Shown here piece by piece: positions 7,378 through 15,458 of a stretch of 64,000 nucleotides of DNA (position 1 is its first letter; each line of letters begins with the position of its first letter). The notes below the pieces were generated by a model, which saw only the letters and a list, made by a program, of their open reading frames with translations, had not been told where the DNA came from and did not search any database. Made by a program: the position numbers and the translations under genes. The DNA lies in contig NZ_JAGGKG010000019.1 in the NCBI RefSeq assembly GCF_017873435.1, positions 26,855 to 90,854 of the forward strand, in the 5' to 3' direction. The DNA comes from Paenibacillus turicensis (GTDB lineage: Bacteria; Bacillota; Bacilli; Paenibacillales; Paenibacillaceae).

Positions 7378-9414
7378 ATGGCACGTTTTTTTAATGGTAA
7401 GTTGGTAGAACTACTAGCGCCAGTAGGTACATTTGAAATTTTTAAAGAGGTTATTCAGGCAAATTGTGATGCAGTTTATATGGGTGGACCCAGCTTAAAC
7501 ATGCGAATGATGCGTAAAGGTTACAATTTTACATTAGAGGAACTCGCTGAGGCAGTAAAAATTGCGCATGGTTTAAATAAAAAGGTCTATGTGACAGTCA
7601 ATAATTTATTGCATGAGGGTGAAATTGAAGAGGCACGCACTTATTTGCAGTTTTTAGAGCAGGCAGGACCGGATGGTTTGATTGTGCAGGATTTTGCTGT
7701 CGTGGCATTGATCAAGGAAATGGGACTTAACTTAGACGTGCATTCTTCTGTTATGATGAATGTACATAATGTAGAGATGGTTAAGGCGCTTCAGGAGTTA
7801 GGTGTTAAACGGATTGTAGCATCTAGAGAAATGGATTTAATGACAACAAGATATTTACAGCAGGTCACTGGCATGGAGATTGAATATTTTGTGCATGGAG
7901 ATATGTGTTCTGTGCATGGTGCTAATTGCTATTTCAGTTCGATGGTGTTTGGAATGAGCAGTAACCGTGGTAAATGCTTGAAGCCTTGTCGTTGGGATTA
8001 TCGGGTGAAGAAGGATGGGTATGTGTATCCTGCCGAATATCCGCTTGCAGTCAAAGATATGTCTATGTATGAGCATATTCCTGAGTTGATTCATGGTGGC
8101 GTTAACTCCTTTAAAATCGAAGGTAGAATGCGTGATGCTAACTTTGTGGTGATGCTTGTGAATGCGTATGGAGATGCCATTGATCGTTACATTGCTGATC
8201 CAGTTGGTTTTGAGCGTCAGAGAGATACAGATCTAATTCACAACAACCGTAAGCGGGATTTATCCGTTGGGTATGCGTTTGGTAAACCAGGCTTAAGTAA
8301 TATTAATCGCAGATTCGAAGGGACAGGAAAGTTCTATAGTACAGGAAAAGTGTTTAGTACGCCTACCGAGGAACGTGAAATAAGTCACAAAAGACTTGAA
8401 GCAATAAAAGAGGAATTAGCTAGCGTAAATGTGCGTCCTCACAAACAACATCAAGGGACTGCTGAGATTTCCGTCCATGTAAATAATATGGTACAAGCAA
8501 AGGCTGCACTTGCAGGGGGAGCAGAACATATTTATTTGTCAGGCGACGTGTATGAACCTGATACACCGTTTACTAGAGTCCAAATCGAGCAATTAGCAGC
8601 AATGAAGGGCAATGCCAAGCTATATGTATGCTTACCACGAATGATGACCGAATTACAGTTTGAAATTTATGAAGGCTTATTGTTTGGGGAACGACTGCCG
8701 ATTGATGGCATAATGGTAACGAATTTAGGGGCGATTCATAAATTTGCAAGCTGTGGATATCCTTTGATTGGTGATTTTAACTTAAATGTGTATAATCATA
8801 TATCTGCTGATTTTTATTTTAAAAGAGGCGTAGAGCGTCTTACCGCTTCTATTGAATTACCTTTACTAGAGTTGAAAACATTACTAGAGCAGACAGAAGC
8901 ACCACTTGAAATGCTTGTTCATGGATCACCTGCAATTATGTACATGGAGCATGATCTATATGAAAATGCAGAGCATTTCGAGCCGATAGAAGAAGAAGAC
9001 AACTACTACGTAAATAATAGTGTTTTAGTGCTAAAAACAGATAAAGGTGAAAATCCTGTGTATCGTGATGTACATGGACGTAATCATTTAACATTAAGCA
9101 AAGAGTTATATATGCTTCCATTTGTTGCGGAGCTACAGCAAGCCGGTGTGGCTGTTTTCCGGATTGAAGGAACAACGTATACCCCAGAGCAACTAGAACG
9201 TATTGTGGCGGCGTATAGAGCTGCTTTATGTCATAGTAGCAATGGTAATAGTGATAATAGTAATCATGGTGATAAGTCCACCAATATCGAGTTAGAGCCT
9301 GTTTATTCTGGTTATACGCTAGGTGCGTTACAATTTAATGGCGGACATGCGACTACGGTTCAATCGGTAGAGGAAGCGCAGCAGGAGGCAGAGGGAACTA
9401 AAATCAACAGTTAG
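7378..9414 (+). CDS. U32 family (peptidase-annotated) Fe-S hydroxylase-like protein
   Basis: 678 residues. The N-terminal barrel (VELLAPVGTFEIFKEVIQANCDAVYMGG) and the core EYFVHGDMCSVHGANC...RGKCLKPCRW identify family U32. Cysteines 177, 184, 200 and 204 have the spacing of the iron-sulfur ligands of UbiU/TrhP-type U32 proteins, which hydroxylate ubiquinone precursors or tRNA/rRNA without oxygen. The C-terminal half adds a second barrel-like part (TAEISVHVNNMVQAKAALAGGAEHIYLSG). The gene sits between ECF genes and an aminotransferase-prenyltransferase pair, so a role in anaerobic quinone-ring hydroxylation is an attractive inference. RNA hydroxylation is the main alternative. The tail has a repetitive Ser/Asn stretch (about residues 620-635). 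Confidence 0.8.
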   Translation: MARFFNGKLVELLAPVGTFEIFKEVIQANCDAVYMGGPSLNMRMMRKGYNFTLEELAEAVKIAHGLNKKVYVTVNNLLHEGEIEEARTYLQFLEQAGPDGLIVQDFAVVALIKEMGLNLDVHSSVMMNVHNVEMVKALQELGVKRIVASREMDLMTTRYLQQVTGMEIEYFVHGDMCSVHGANCYFSSMVFGMSSNRGKCLKPCRWDYRVKKDGYVYPAEYPLAVKDMSMYEHIPELIHGGVNSFKIEGRMRDANFVVMLVNAYGDAIDRYIADPVGFERQRDTDLIHNNRKRDLSVGYAFGKPGLSNINRRFEGTGKFYSTGKVFSTPTEEREISHKRLEAIKEELASVNVRPHKQHQGTAEISVHVNNMVQAKAALAGGAEHIYLSGDVYEPDTPFTRVQIEQLAAMKGNAKLYVCLPRMMTELQFEIYEGLLFGERLPIDGIMVTNLGAIHKFASCGYPLIGDFNLNVYNHISADFYFKRGVERLTASIELPLLELKTLLEQTEAPLEMLVHGSPAIMYMEHDLYENAEHFEPIEEEDNYYVNNSVLVLKTDKGENPVYRDVHGRNHLTLSKELYMLPFVAELQQAGVAVFRIEGTTYTPEQLERIVAAYRAALCHSSNGNSDNSNHGDKSTNIELEPVYSGYTLGALQFNGGHATTVQSVEEAQQEAEGTKINS

Positions 9415-9425
9415 GAGTGAGTATT

Positions 9426-10724
9426 ATGCAAACATTCATCGGACCAAATGAAATTATCGCAAAGCGACAACAATATTTTTATCCCTGTACGGCGCATTTT
9501 TATCGTAACCCACCTCAGCTTGTAAAAGGGGATATGCAATACTTATACGATCATGAAGGACGTAAATATTGTGACTTTTTTGCAGGAGTCTCTGTTGTAG
9601 CGAGTGGGCACTGTAATCCAGAAATTGCTGCCGCATCTGTGAAGCAGCTTGAGACGTTACAGCATACGTGTACGATTTATTTAACACAACCAAATGTGGA
9701 TTTGGCAGAACGCCTTGCAAAGGTGTTACCAGGTTCATTAACTCGTACTTTTTTTGTAAATAGTGGTTCAGAGGCAAATGAAGGAGCTTTAACACTTGCT
9801 AGAATGCATACTGGGCGCAAGGAGTTTATTGCACTAGAGCATGGGCTTCATGGGCGCACTTATTTGACGATGAGTGTAACTGGGCTTGCGATGTGGCGTA
9901 ATGATCCTGAATTAAGTCACGAAACAGGGGTACACTTTATTCCACGTCCTTATGAGCTAGGTGTGGATTCAGAAGTGGCAGAAAAACGTTCGTTGGATGC
10001 ACTTGAGGCGGTTTTAAAGGAACGTGGAGATAAAATTGCCGCGATGATTGTAGAGCCGATTCAGGGAAATGCAGGAATTATCGTACCTCCAGCGGACTAT
10101 TTTGCAAAAGTTAGTGCCTTGCTTAAGGACTATGGTGTATTATTAATTGCAGACGAAATTCAGACTGGCTTTGGCCGAACTGGATCGATGTTTGCGATTT
10201 CCAGCTTTGGTGTCGTGCCTGATATTATTTCTATGGCTAAAGCGTTAGGAAGTGGGGTTCCAATTGCAGGATTTGCAACAACAGATGAAGTCGCCGCGAG
10301 TTACAATCGTCCTTCTGCGTCTACATTTGGTGGGAATCCCGTTGCTGCTGTGACTGGTTTAGCCGTCTTAGATTACATTGAGTCTCACCAATTGCCACAA
10401 CGTGCTAGCCAGCTTGGTCAAGTGTTATATCAAGGCTTAGAGGGGCTAGCAGAGCATTTCCCTGAGCTTATTACTGAGGTGAGAGGTGCAGGCTTGATGA
10501 TTGGTTGTGAACTGATGGCACATGAGCCTAGTCGTGGGGCACAGCTTGTTGACGATGTTTTGGAGGAAATGAAGGATCGTGGTTTTATTATCGGCAAAAA
10601 TGGATTAAACCGCAATGTTCTTGCTTTCCAGCCGCCACTTGTGATTGATGTAAATGACATTAAAGAGATGCTTCAGGCGTTGGAGCAAACGTTAAGTAAG
10701 CTGTTACCAAATTTTAAGAGGTAG
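9426..10724 (+). CDS. Class III PLP-dependent aminotransferase (AGXT2-like)
   Basis: 432 residues, normal for the family. Signature features are FVNSGSEANEGALTLAR, the acceptor-side LLIADEIQTGFGRTG and the PLP lysine in ISMAKALGSGVPIAG. It groups by appearance with alanine-glyoxylate/beta-amino acid transaminases. The real substrate is unknown. A GTG at 9417 is in frame, but AGGAGTGAG serves the ATG at 9426 better. It starts 11 bases after the U32 gene and is followed 38 bases on by the prenyltransferase, so all three are probably cotranscribed. Its link to quinone or flavin metabolism is not evident. Confidence 0.85.
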   Translation: MQTFIGPNEIIAKRQQYFYPCTAHFYRNPPQLVKGDMQYLYDHEGRKYCDFFAGVSVVASGHCNPEIAAASVKQLETLQHTCTIYLTQPNVDLAERLAKVLPGSLTRTFFVNSGSEANEGALTLARMHTGRKEFIALEHGLHGRTYLTMSVTGLAMWRNDPELSHETGVHFIPRPYELGVDSEVAEKRSLDALEAVLKERGDKIAAMIVEPIQGNAGIIVPPADYFAKVSALLKDYGVLLIADEIQTGFGRTGSMFAISSFGVVPDIISMAKALGSGVPIAGFATTDEVAASYNRPSASTFGGNPVAAVTGLAVLDYIESHQLPQRASQLGQVLYQGLEGLAEHFPELITEVRGAGLMIGCELMAHEPSRGAQLVDDVLEEMKDRGFIIGKNGLNRNVLAFQPPLVIDVNDIKEMLQALEQTLSKLLPNFKR

Positions 10725-10762
10725 TCACTGTACAAAATGAAGGATGCGGGAGTAGAAGCACA

Positions 10763-11632
10763 ATGGATTATGCTAGAAAAATAAGTCATAAGATTAGGAT
10801 GTATGGCGAATTAGTTATGTTTTCACATACGTTATTCTCCTTGCCTTTTGCCATTATATCTATGGTGTGGGCGGCAGAAGGCTTGCCGTCTGGTCATGTC
10901 ATGTTATGGTCACTCATTGCACTTGTTGCCGCAAGAAATGGAGCAAATGCGTTTAATCGTATTGTAGATCGTGTATTTGATGGACAAAATCCACGAACTG
11001 CTCATCGGCATTTGCCAAGGCACCTGCTAGAGTCAAAAGAGGTTATGGTTTTTGTCATTATAAACTATGGAATTTTCATTTTTGCAGCAGGGATGCTCAA
11101 TATGTTGTGTCTGGTGTTATCACCTGTTGCAATATTTTTAATCTCTTCATATTCCTACACAAAGCGATTTACGTACATGAGTCACCTGTATTTAGGTTTT
11201 ACAATCGCTTCCGCACCGATAGGTGCATGGTTTGCAGTGACAGGGGCATTTGCATTTACACCCTTTATATTAGGGACAATCGTGATGTTGTGGATTGCTG
11301 GATTTGATATTATTTATGGCTCTCAGGATATTGAGTTTGATAAGAACCACCAGCTATGGTCGATTCCAAGTGTATTTGGTCTTAAAAATGGGTTGCGTAT
11401 TGCAGCAGGACTACATTTTATAATGGTTATATTGCTGATCTCGCTTATACCGATTCGTGGGCTAGGTTGGATTTATATCGGAGGATTACTAATAGCAGTG
11501 GTATTGTTATTAACGGAGCATCATATTATTAAGCCTTCTAATCGTAAAATTATGAATGTAGCTTCTTATAATTTGAATCAGGTGATTAGTATGGTTATTT
11601 TATGTGCGACAGTGTTAGATTATTTCTTATAG
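10763..11632 (+). CDS. UbiA-family prenyltransferase, MqnP-like
   Basis: 289 residues with eight to nine membrane segments. The first Asp motif is NAFNRIVDRVFDGQNPRTAHR and the second is GFDIIYGSQDIEFDK. NPRT with QDxEFD is the pattern of MqnP, the futalosine-pathway enzyme that prenylates 1,4-dihydroxy-6-naphthoate, rather than of MenA. In the Listeria EET locus the equivalent position is held by the MenA-like DmkA, which makes demethylmenaquinone for Ndh2. Here an MqnP-type enzyme appears to fill that role, consistent with a futalosine-using host. A UbiA (4-hydroxybenzoate) specificity cannot be excluded. Prenyl donor is probably supplied by the synthase encoded opposite. Confidence 0.8.
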   Translation: MDYARKISHKIRMYGELVMFSHTLFSLPFAIISMVWAAEGLPSGHVMLWSLIALVAARNGANAFNRIVDRVFDGQNPRTAHRHLPRHLLESKEVMVFVIINYGIFIFAAGMLNMLCLVLSPVAIFLISSYSYTKRFTYMSHLYLGFTIASAPIGAWFAVTGAFAFTPFILGTIVMLWIAGFDIIYGSQDIEFDKNHQLWSIPSVFGLKNGLRIAAGLHFIMVILLISLIPIRGLGWIYIGGLLIAVVLLLTEHHIIKPSNRKIMNVASYNLNQVISMVILCATVLDYFL

Positions 11633-11644
11633 TGGTGGGGGCTA

Positions 11645-11765
11645 CGGTGTAGAGGGTTCTTACGATCGTTGTTAAAACCAGATTCCTTTTATTATGGAGA
11701 ATAATGTTAGAATCAGGTTTTAAAGACGAGCGCGTTGCTTCTCCAGAATCCCTCTACCCCTCCGC
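11645..11765. repeat. Dispersed imperfect palindromic repeat, copy R1
   Basis: Left arm GGTGTAGAGGGTTCTTACG..., right arm ending ...GAATCCCTCTACCCC, with inner arms AAAACCAGATTCC and GAATCAGGTTTT. It shares arm sequence (AGAGGGTTC-TACGATCG-TGTTAAA) with the copy at 26581-26766. It lies between two convergent genes, next to their shared terminator. Confidence 0.75.
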
Positions 11766-11771
11766 TTAATA

Positions 11772-11857
11772 AGTTGAAAACAAAAAAACGACGAAGTGCT
11801 GATCGTGTAGGTGCCCTCAAGTTGCCTTTGATCAATGCTTTGTCGTTTTCTTTAATT
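11772..11857. terminator. Bidirectional terminator between prenyltransferase and synthase genes
   Basis: Long stem with arms AAAACGACGAAGTGCTGATC and GATCAATGCTTTGTCGTTTT. A T-rich tail follows on both strands (CTTTAATTAATTTTT on plus, TTTGTTTTC on minus). It separates the convergent rightward and leftward halves of the EET locus. Confidence 0.85.
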
Positions 11858-11873
11858 AATTTTTATATAATTA

Positions 11874-12854
11874 TTAGTAATCTCGTCCACTGAAATAATC
11901 CAATAATGCCTGAAGATCACGATGGGCAGGATAGTCTGCTAATTGCTCAATGATATGTTGTGCTTCAGTTAAATATTGGTTGCTTAGTGCCTCTGTTTGA
12001 GCTAGTGCATCACTCTTCGAAATTGCTTCAATCGCGAGCTGCACCTCTTCCGAAGAGGAAGCTGCATCAATAGAAGCAATCAATGCTGCACAAGCCTTAT
12101 CTTGAAGTGCAAACAAAACAGGTAAAGTGACTTGTCCAGACTTTAGATCATTGCCCGCAGGTTTACCTAAAGTATGTGAGGTTTGAATAAAGTCCAATAA
12201 GTCATCGCGAATTTGAAAAGACATCCCTAGCTTTTCACCAAATTGATACAGTAGTGTATAGACTTCTTCAGGTGCTTTTGCCGCCCTTGCCCCAATTTGT
12301 AGACACGAAGCCATTAATCCAGCTGTTTTATTTTTGGTTTTTTCTAAGTATTGCTCAATTGTAATACCATAATCATATTTATGAGTGAGCTGTTGGTACT
12401 CGCCTAGACATAATTGGGTAGTTACAAGTGAGGATAAATCGTAAGCATAACGCTCCTGATCAGCAGAATACTGCGATACCAGTTCCATTACACGTGCAGA
12501 CATGTAGTTACCTAAATAAATCGCACGCTCAATTCCAAGCTGAATATGTAGAGCTGGTTGACCTCTACGTAGTGGAGAATCGTCAATAATGTCATCGTGA
12601 ATTAATGAGGCAGCATGAATAAATTCCGCAATTGCAGCCAGTTGCCAAATTTGTTTCTTATCTGGAGAGGGCCCAAATCTACTACCTACAACAACCATCA
12701 AAGGGCGGATCCGCTTACCACCCGCGTTTACAAGCTTTATAATACTTTTGGATAATAAATCGGAGTTAGATAAATGCTTGTCATGTTTTATAATGTTCTC
12801 AATTTCACGATCAATTGACCTTAATGGAATATTCAGCGTCTCGTTAAGCTTCAT
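11874..12854 (-). CDS. dmkB: Long-chain polyprenyl diphosphate synthase (DmkB-like)
   Basis: 326 residues, the length of HepT-type trans-prenyl synthases. First aspartate-rich motif LIHDDIIDDSPLRRGQP, second motif QIRDDLLDF, plus GGKRIRPL at the substrate pocket. It makes the isoprenoid tail for a quinone. In Listeria EET loci DmkB plays this part for demethylmenaquinone. The small HepS-like gene 36 bp upstream suggests it works as a two-subunit enzyme. ATG at 12854 with AAGGAGA ten bases upstream. Confidence 0.85.
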   Translation of the reverse strand: MKLNETLNIPLRSIDREIENIIKHDKHLSNSDLLSKSIIKLVNAGGKRIRPLMVVVGSRFGPSPDKKQIWQLAAIAEFIHAASLIHDDIIDDSPLRRGQPALHIQLGIERAIYLGNYMSARVMELVSQYSADQERYAYDLSSLVTTQLCLGEYQQLTHKYDYGITIEQYLEKTKNKTAGLMASCLQIGARAAKAPEEVYTLLYQFGEKLGMSFQIRDDLLDFIQTSHTLGKPAGNDLKSGQVTLPVLFALQDKACAALIASIDAASSSEEVQLAIEAISKSDALAQTEALSNQYLTEAQHIIEQLADYPAHRDLQALLDYFSGRDY

Positions 12855-12890
12855 GGGAAAAATCTCCTTCAGGTCAAGTCTTAATTAGAA

Positions 12891-13340
12891 TTAGATTGCA
12901 TTGCTAATTTTGCCATCACTACATTTAAGCTCAAGGAATGCTTCTAATCCATTTAGCAACAAATGATTATTATTATAACCATTAAACCTGTCAATTTGCA
13001 TTTGTTTAACTATGGGTGCTAAATGAATAAAAAAGTCATGCTCTTCAAACCGCAAACATAATTCAATGTATAAGCTATATAGGTAGTCGCCATCTAAAAT
13101 TTTGCGAATTAGTGCTTCACTGGAGGATACATTAGCTTCGCTATGACGGTAAGAGGCGAACGTTATGACAATATAAATTGCAAGCAAATGCTTCTGACGT
13201 AAAGATGATAAATTATAATTTAATAATAAGCTTGCTGCTGATAATACATCTAATTGTTCATCATCCAAATGAATGCCGGTATCAGGCGAAATCTCATGTT
13301 GTACAAGCTGAACAGCATCGAATATTAGATTCGTATTCAT
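12891..13340 (-). CDS. HepS-like small subunit of polyprenyl synthase (probable)
   Basis: 149 residues, helical and soluble. The central segment IRKILDGDYLYSLYIELCLRF and following PIVKQMQIDRFNG resemble the GDYYS...YYxLLA...I..IN core of HepS (heptaprenyl diphosphate synthase component I, PF07307), but the protein is about 100 residues shorter than HepS. It directly precedes the polyprenyl synthase gene, as hepS-hepT partners do. The ATG at 13340 follows GAGGAGTGA; an in-frame GTG at 13349 overlaps that site. The assignment rests on motif memory and context, so treat it as probable only. Confidence 0.5.
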   Translation of the reverse strand: MNTNLIFDAVQLVQHEISPDTGIHLDDEQLDVLSAASLLLNYNLSSLRQKHLLAIYIVITFASYRHSEANVSSSEALIRKILDGDYLYSLYIELCLRFEEHDFFIHLAPIVKQMQIDRFNGYNNNHLLLNGLEAFLELKCSDGKISNAI

Positions 13341-13397
13341 TGGGGTCACTCCTCGGCAAGCAGGTAAATAAAAATCAATCTAATCAAGCTAAAAATG

Positions 13398-13437
13398 AGA
13401 GTAATGTGCGTGATGCACATTACTCTCTTGTTAAAAG
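13398..13437 (-). terminator. Terminator after ndh2
   Basis: Perfect stem AGAGTAATGTGC / GCACATTACTCT with a five-base loop, followed on the minus strand by CATTTTTAGC. It would reduce read-through from ndh2 into the hepS-like/dmkB pair. Confidence 0.8.
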
Positions 13438-13459
13438 TATTTACATACTCCATCTAAAA

Positions 13460-15337
13460 CTATTCGGTGTAAAGATACCATCTACGAACGAAAGGAAGCT
13501 TCTTCCATTGCTTCTTAAGCCAAGGTAATACATAGTAGTCAAGACCAAATGCACTACCTGAACCACCGATAAGTGCAACACCAGCAGCCATATACCATAA
13601 CATTTCAGTAGATGCCATGCTAGAAGACCAGATCATAATACCAAGTCCAACGGTAACCGCAGAAGATACAGCGGTGAATAAGCCAACAATTAGCATTGCG
13701 CCAATCGCGATTTCAGCAAATACCATAAAGAATTGGAAAATAGATGCTAGATCTGTATAACCACCATTTGAAGTATAGAAGAAAATATCCATAAACCAGT
13801 TAACCATGCTCTTAATGAAATCAGGCACTGGTAATGCAGTTACAGCGTGAGAAGCACTTTCTACTGCGGAAGCAGCAGTTTGAGCATCAACAGTTTCAGT
13901 TACTGCCTTAGAAGCTTCACTTGCTGCTGATACAGCATCACTAGCATGTGGTGAAGCAGGGATTAAGAAAATGTTAGAAGGGTTATCAAGGATTTTTGGT
14001 AATTTATCCAATCCTTCTTGCAACCACTTGTAACCAACAAAGATACGTAATGGAAGCAACCAGAAGTTAGGTGAACGTTTTGCAAAATGACCACCAACAA
14101 AGCTTCTTCTGTTGTTCACATGGAAAAATTCATGCATCATATAAGTCCATACTTTAGCAAAGCCAGCTACAGTAAACAAGTAATACATATTAATAAGGTG
14201 TTTACTTGCCATAGCCATAAATCCGCTAAGCATAAACATTTTGTTAGGAAGACCAACGTTAGCTACACCATAACGGCTACCGATACATACCATCGTGCCA
14301 TGGAATCCTGGTTTATAGGATTTTTTAGGTTTGCCTTTAACGTCTGCGTAAATATTGTGTGCAATAAGTGGACCTGATTGCTCAGCATTTTCAACCATTT
14401 GCGGAACTGGACGTTCTTCGCCTTCTGGAATATAGAAAATGTTGTCCCCTACAACGTATACATCTTCATGATCAACACTTTGCAGCTTGTCATTTGTTAA
14501 GATACGTTTACGTCCTTGTTGTTGTACATCCAGTGTACCAATAAGATCCGAGCCTTCTACTCCAGCAGTCCATACGATCGTATGTGCATCTAGCTCTTTA
14601 TCACCCAGCACTACACTGGTAGCATTAACACCAGTAATTTTTGCACTTGTAATAATTTCAACGTTCATTTTGTTCAAACGTTTTGTTGCTTTTTGGATTA
14701 GCTTATCAGGCAGGATTGGCAAAATTTTTGGCGCCATATCTGCAACAACCAAACGAACCTCACTTGGATCGATGAAAAATTCTTTACACAATTCATCACG
14801 ATATTCTGCCATTTCACCTATCAATTCAACACCAGTGAATCCAGCACCTACAACAACAAAGGTTAACATTTTTTTGCGTTTTACTGCATCAGTTTCCTTA
14901 GCAGCCAAGCTAAACATTAAACGAGTTTGGTCTTTAAGACGTACTGCGTCCTCATAAGACCAGAAGGATAAAGCATTTTCTTCCGCACCTGGGATACCAA
15001 AGAAGGTAGGCTTGCTACCACTACCAATTACAAGGTAATCATAATTGTAGGTATTTTTTTCAGATACCAGTTTTTTGGATGCAAAATCAATGTTGTCGAT
15101 GTGATCTAACACAACATCCACTTTTTGACCTTGGAAAATCTTTTTAAGCTCAATTTTGATTGAATCTTCTGGAGTACGATTAGCCGCAACTTCATGTAAT
15201 TCAGTCAACAACGTATGATAAGGATTTTTATCAATTAATGTGATTTCAACATCCTTATCCTTTTTGAACAATTTGGCTAGGTGTTTAGAAGTAACAACAC
15301 CACCATATCCGCCGCCTAAAACGACTATTTTCTTCAA
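13460..15337 (-). CDS. ndh2: Type II NADH dehydrogenase Ndh2 of the EET locus, with membrane C-terminus
   Basis: 625 residues, far longer than the usual 400. Residues 1-400 are a type II NADH:quinone oxidoreductase: KKIVVLGGGYGGV (FAD), FVVVGAGFTGVELIGEMAEY (NADH) and VPQMVENAEQSG. The C-terminal 220 residues have several membrane helices in DoxX-like pairs, broken by an Ala/Ser-rich linker (SDAVSAASEASKAVTE..., about residues 475-520). Listeria Ndh2, which feeds electrons to EET, has the same oversized layout. TTG at 15337 follows AAGAAGGTGA; an upstream in-frame ATG at 15373 has no ribosome-binding site. It lies downstream of pplA on the same strand. Confidence 0.9.
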   Translation of the reverse strand: MKKIVVLGGGYGGVVTSKHLAKLFKKDKDVEITLIDKNPYHTLLTELHEVAANRTPEDSIKIELKKIFQGQKVDVVLDHIDNIDFASKKLVSEKNTYNYDYLVIGSGSKPTFFGIPGAEENALSFWSYEDAVRLKDQTRLMFSLAAKETDAVKRKKMLTFVVVGAGFTGVELIGEMAEYRDELCKEFFIDPSEVRLVVADMAPKILPILPDKLIQKATKRLNKMNVEIITSAKITGVNATSVVLGDKELDAHTIVWTAGVEGSDLIGTLDVQQQGRKRILTNDKLQSVDHEDVYVVGDNIFYIPEGEERPVPQMVENAEQSGPLIAHNIYADVKGKPKKSYKPGFHGTMVCIGSRYGVANVGLPNKMFMLSGFMAMASKHLINMYYLFTVAGFAKVWTYMMHEFFHVNNRRSFVGGHFAKRSPNFWLLPLRIFVGYKWLQEGLDKLPKILDNPSNIFLIPASPHASDAVSAASEASKAVTETVDAQTAASAVESASHAVTALPVPDFIKSMVNWFMDIFFYTSNGGYTDLASIFQFFMVFAEIAIGAMLIVGLFTAVSSAVTVGLGIMIWSSSMASTEMLWYMAAGVALIGGSGSAFGLDYYVLPWLKKQWKKLPFVRRWYLYTE

Positions 15338-15393
15338 AAAATTCACCTTCTTAAATTGGATAGATTCATGCATGTGATGAAAGGTATATTATC

Positions 15394-15437
15394 GGCAGTT
15401 TACATGATTTATTTCATAGTAAATGATGTAAACTGCC
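15394..15437 (-). other. Intercistronic hairpin between pplA and ndh2
   Basis: Twelve perfect pairs (GGCAGTTTACAT / ATGTAAACTGCC), then a mismatch and five more pairs around an eight-base loop. There is no U-run, so it is unlikely to terminate. It may stabilise the upstream pplA mRNA, or mark a processing site, so that the abundant lipoprotein is made in excess over Ndh2. Confidence 0.6.
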
Positions 15438-15458
15438 TAATTATGAACTGAATAAATA

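Noticed and set aside
7378..9414. Protease role for the U32 protein
   Set aside because: The family name is historical; the conserved Cys cluster fits the Fe-S hydroxylase branch, and no protease catalytic set is evident.
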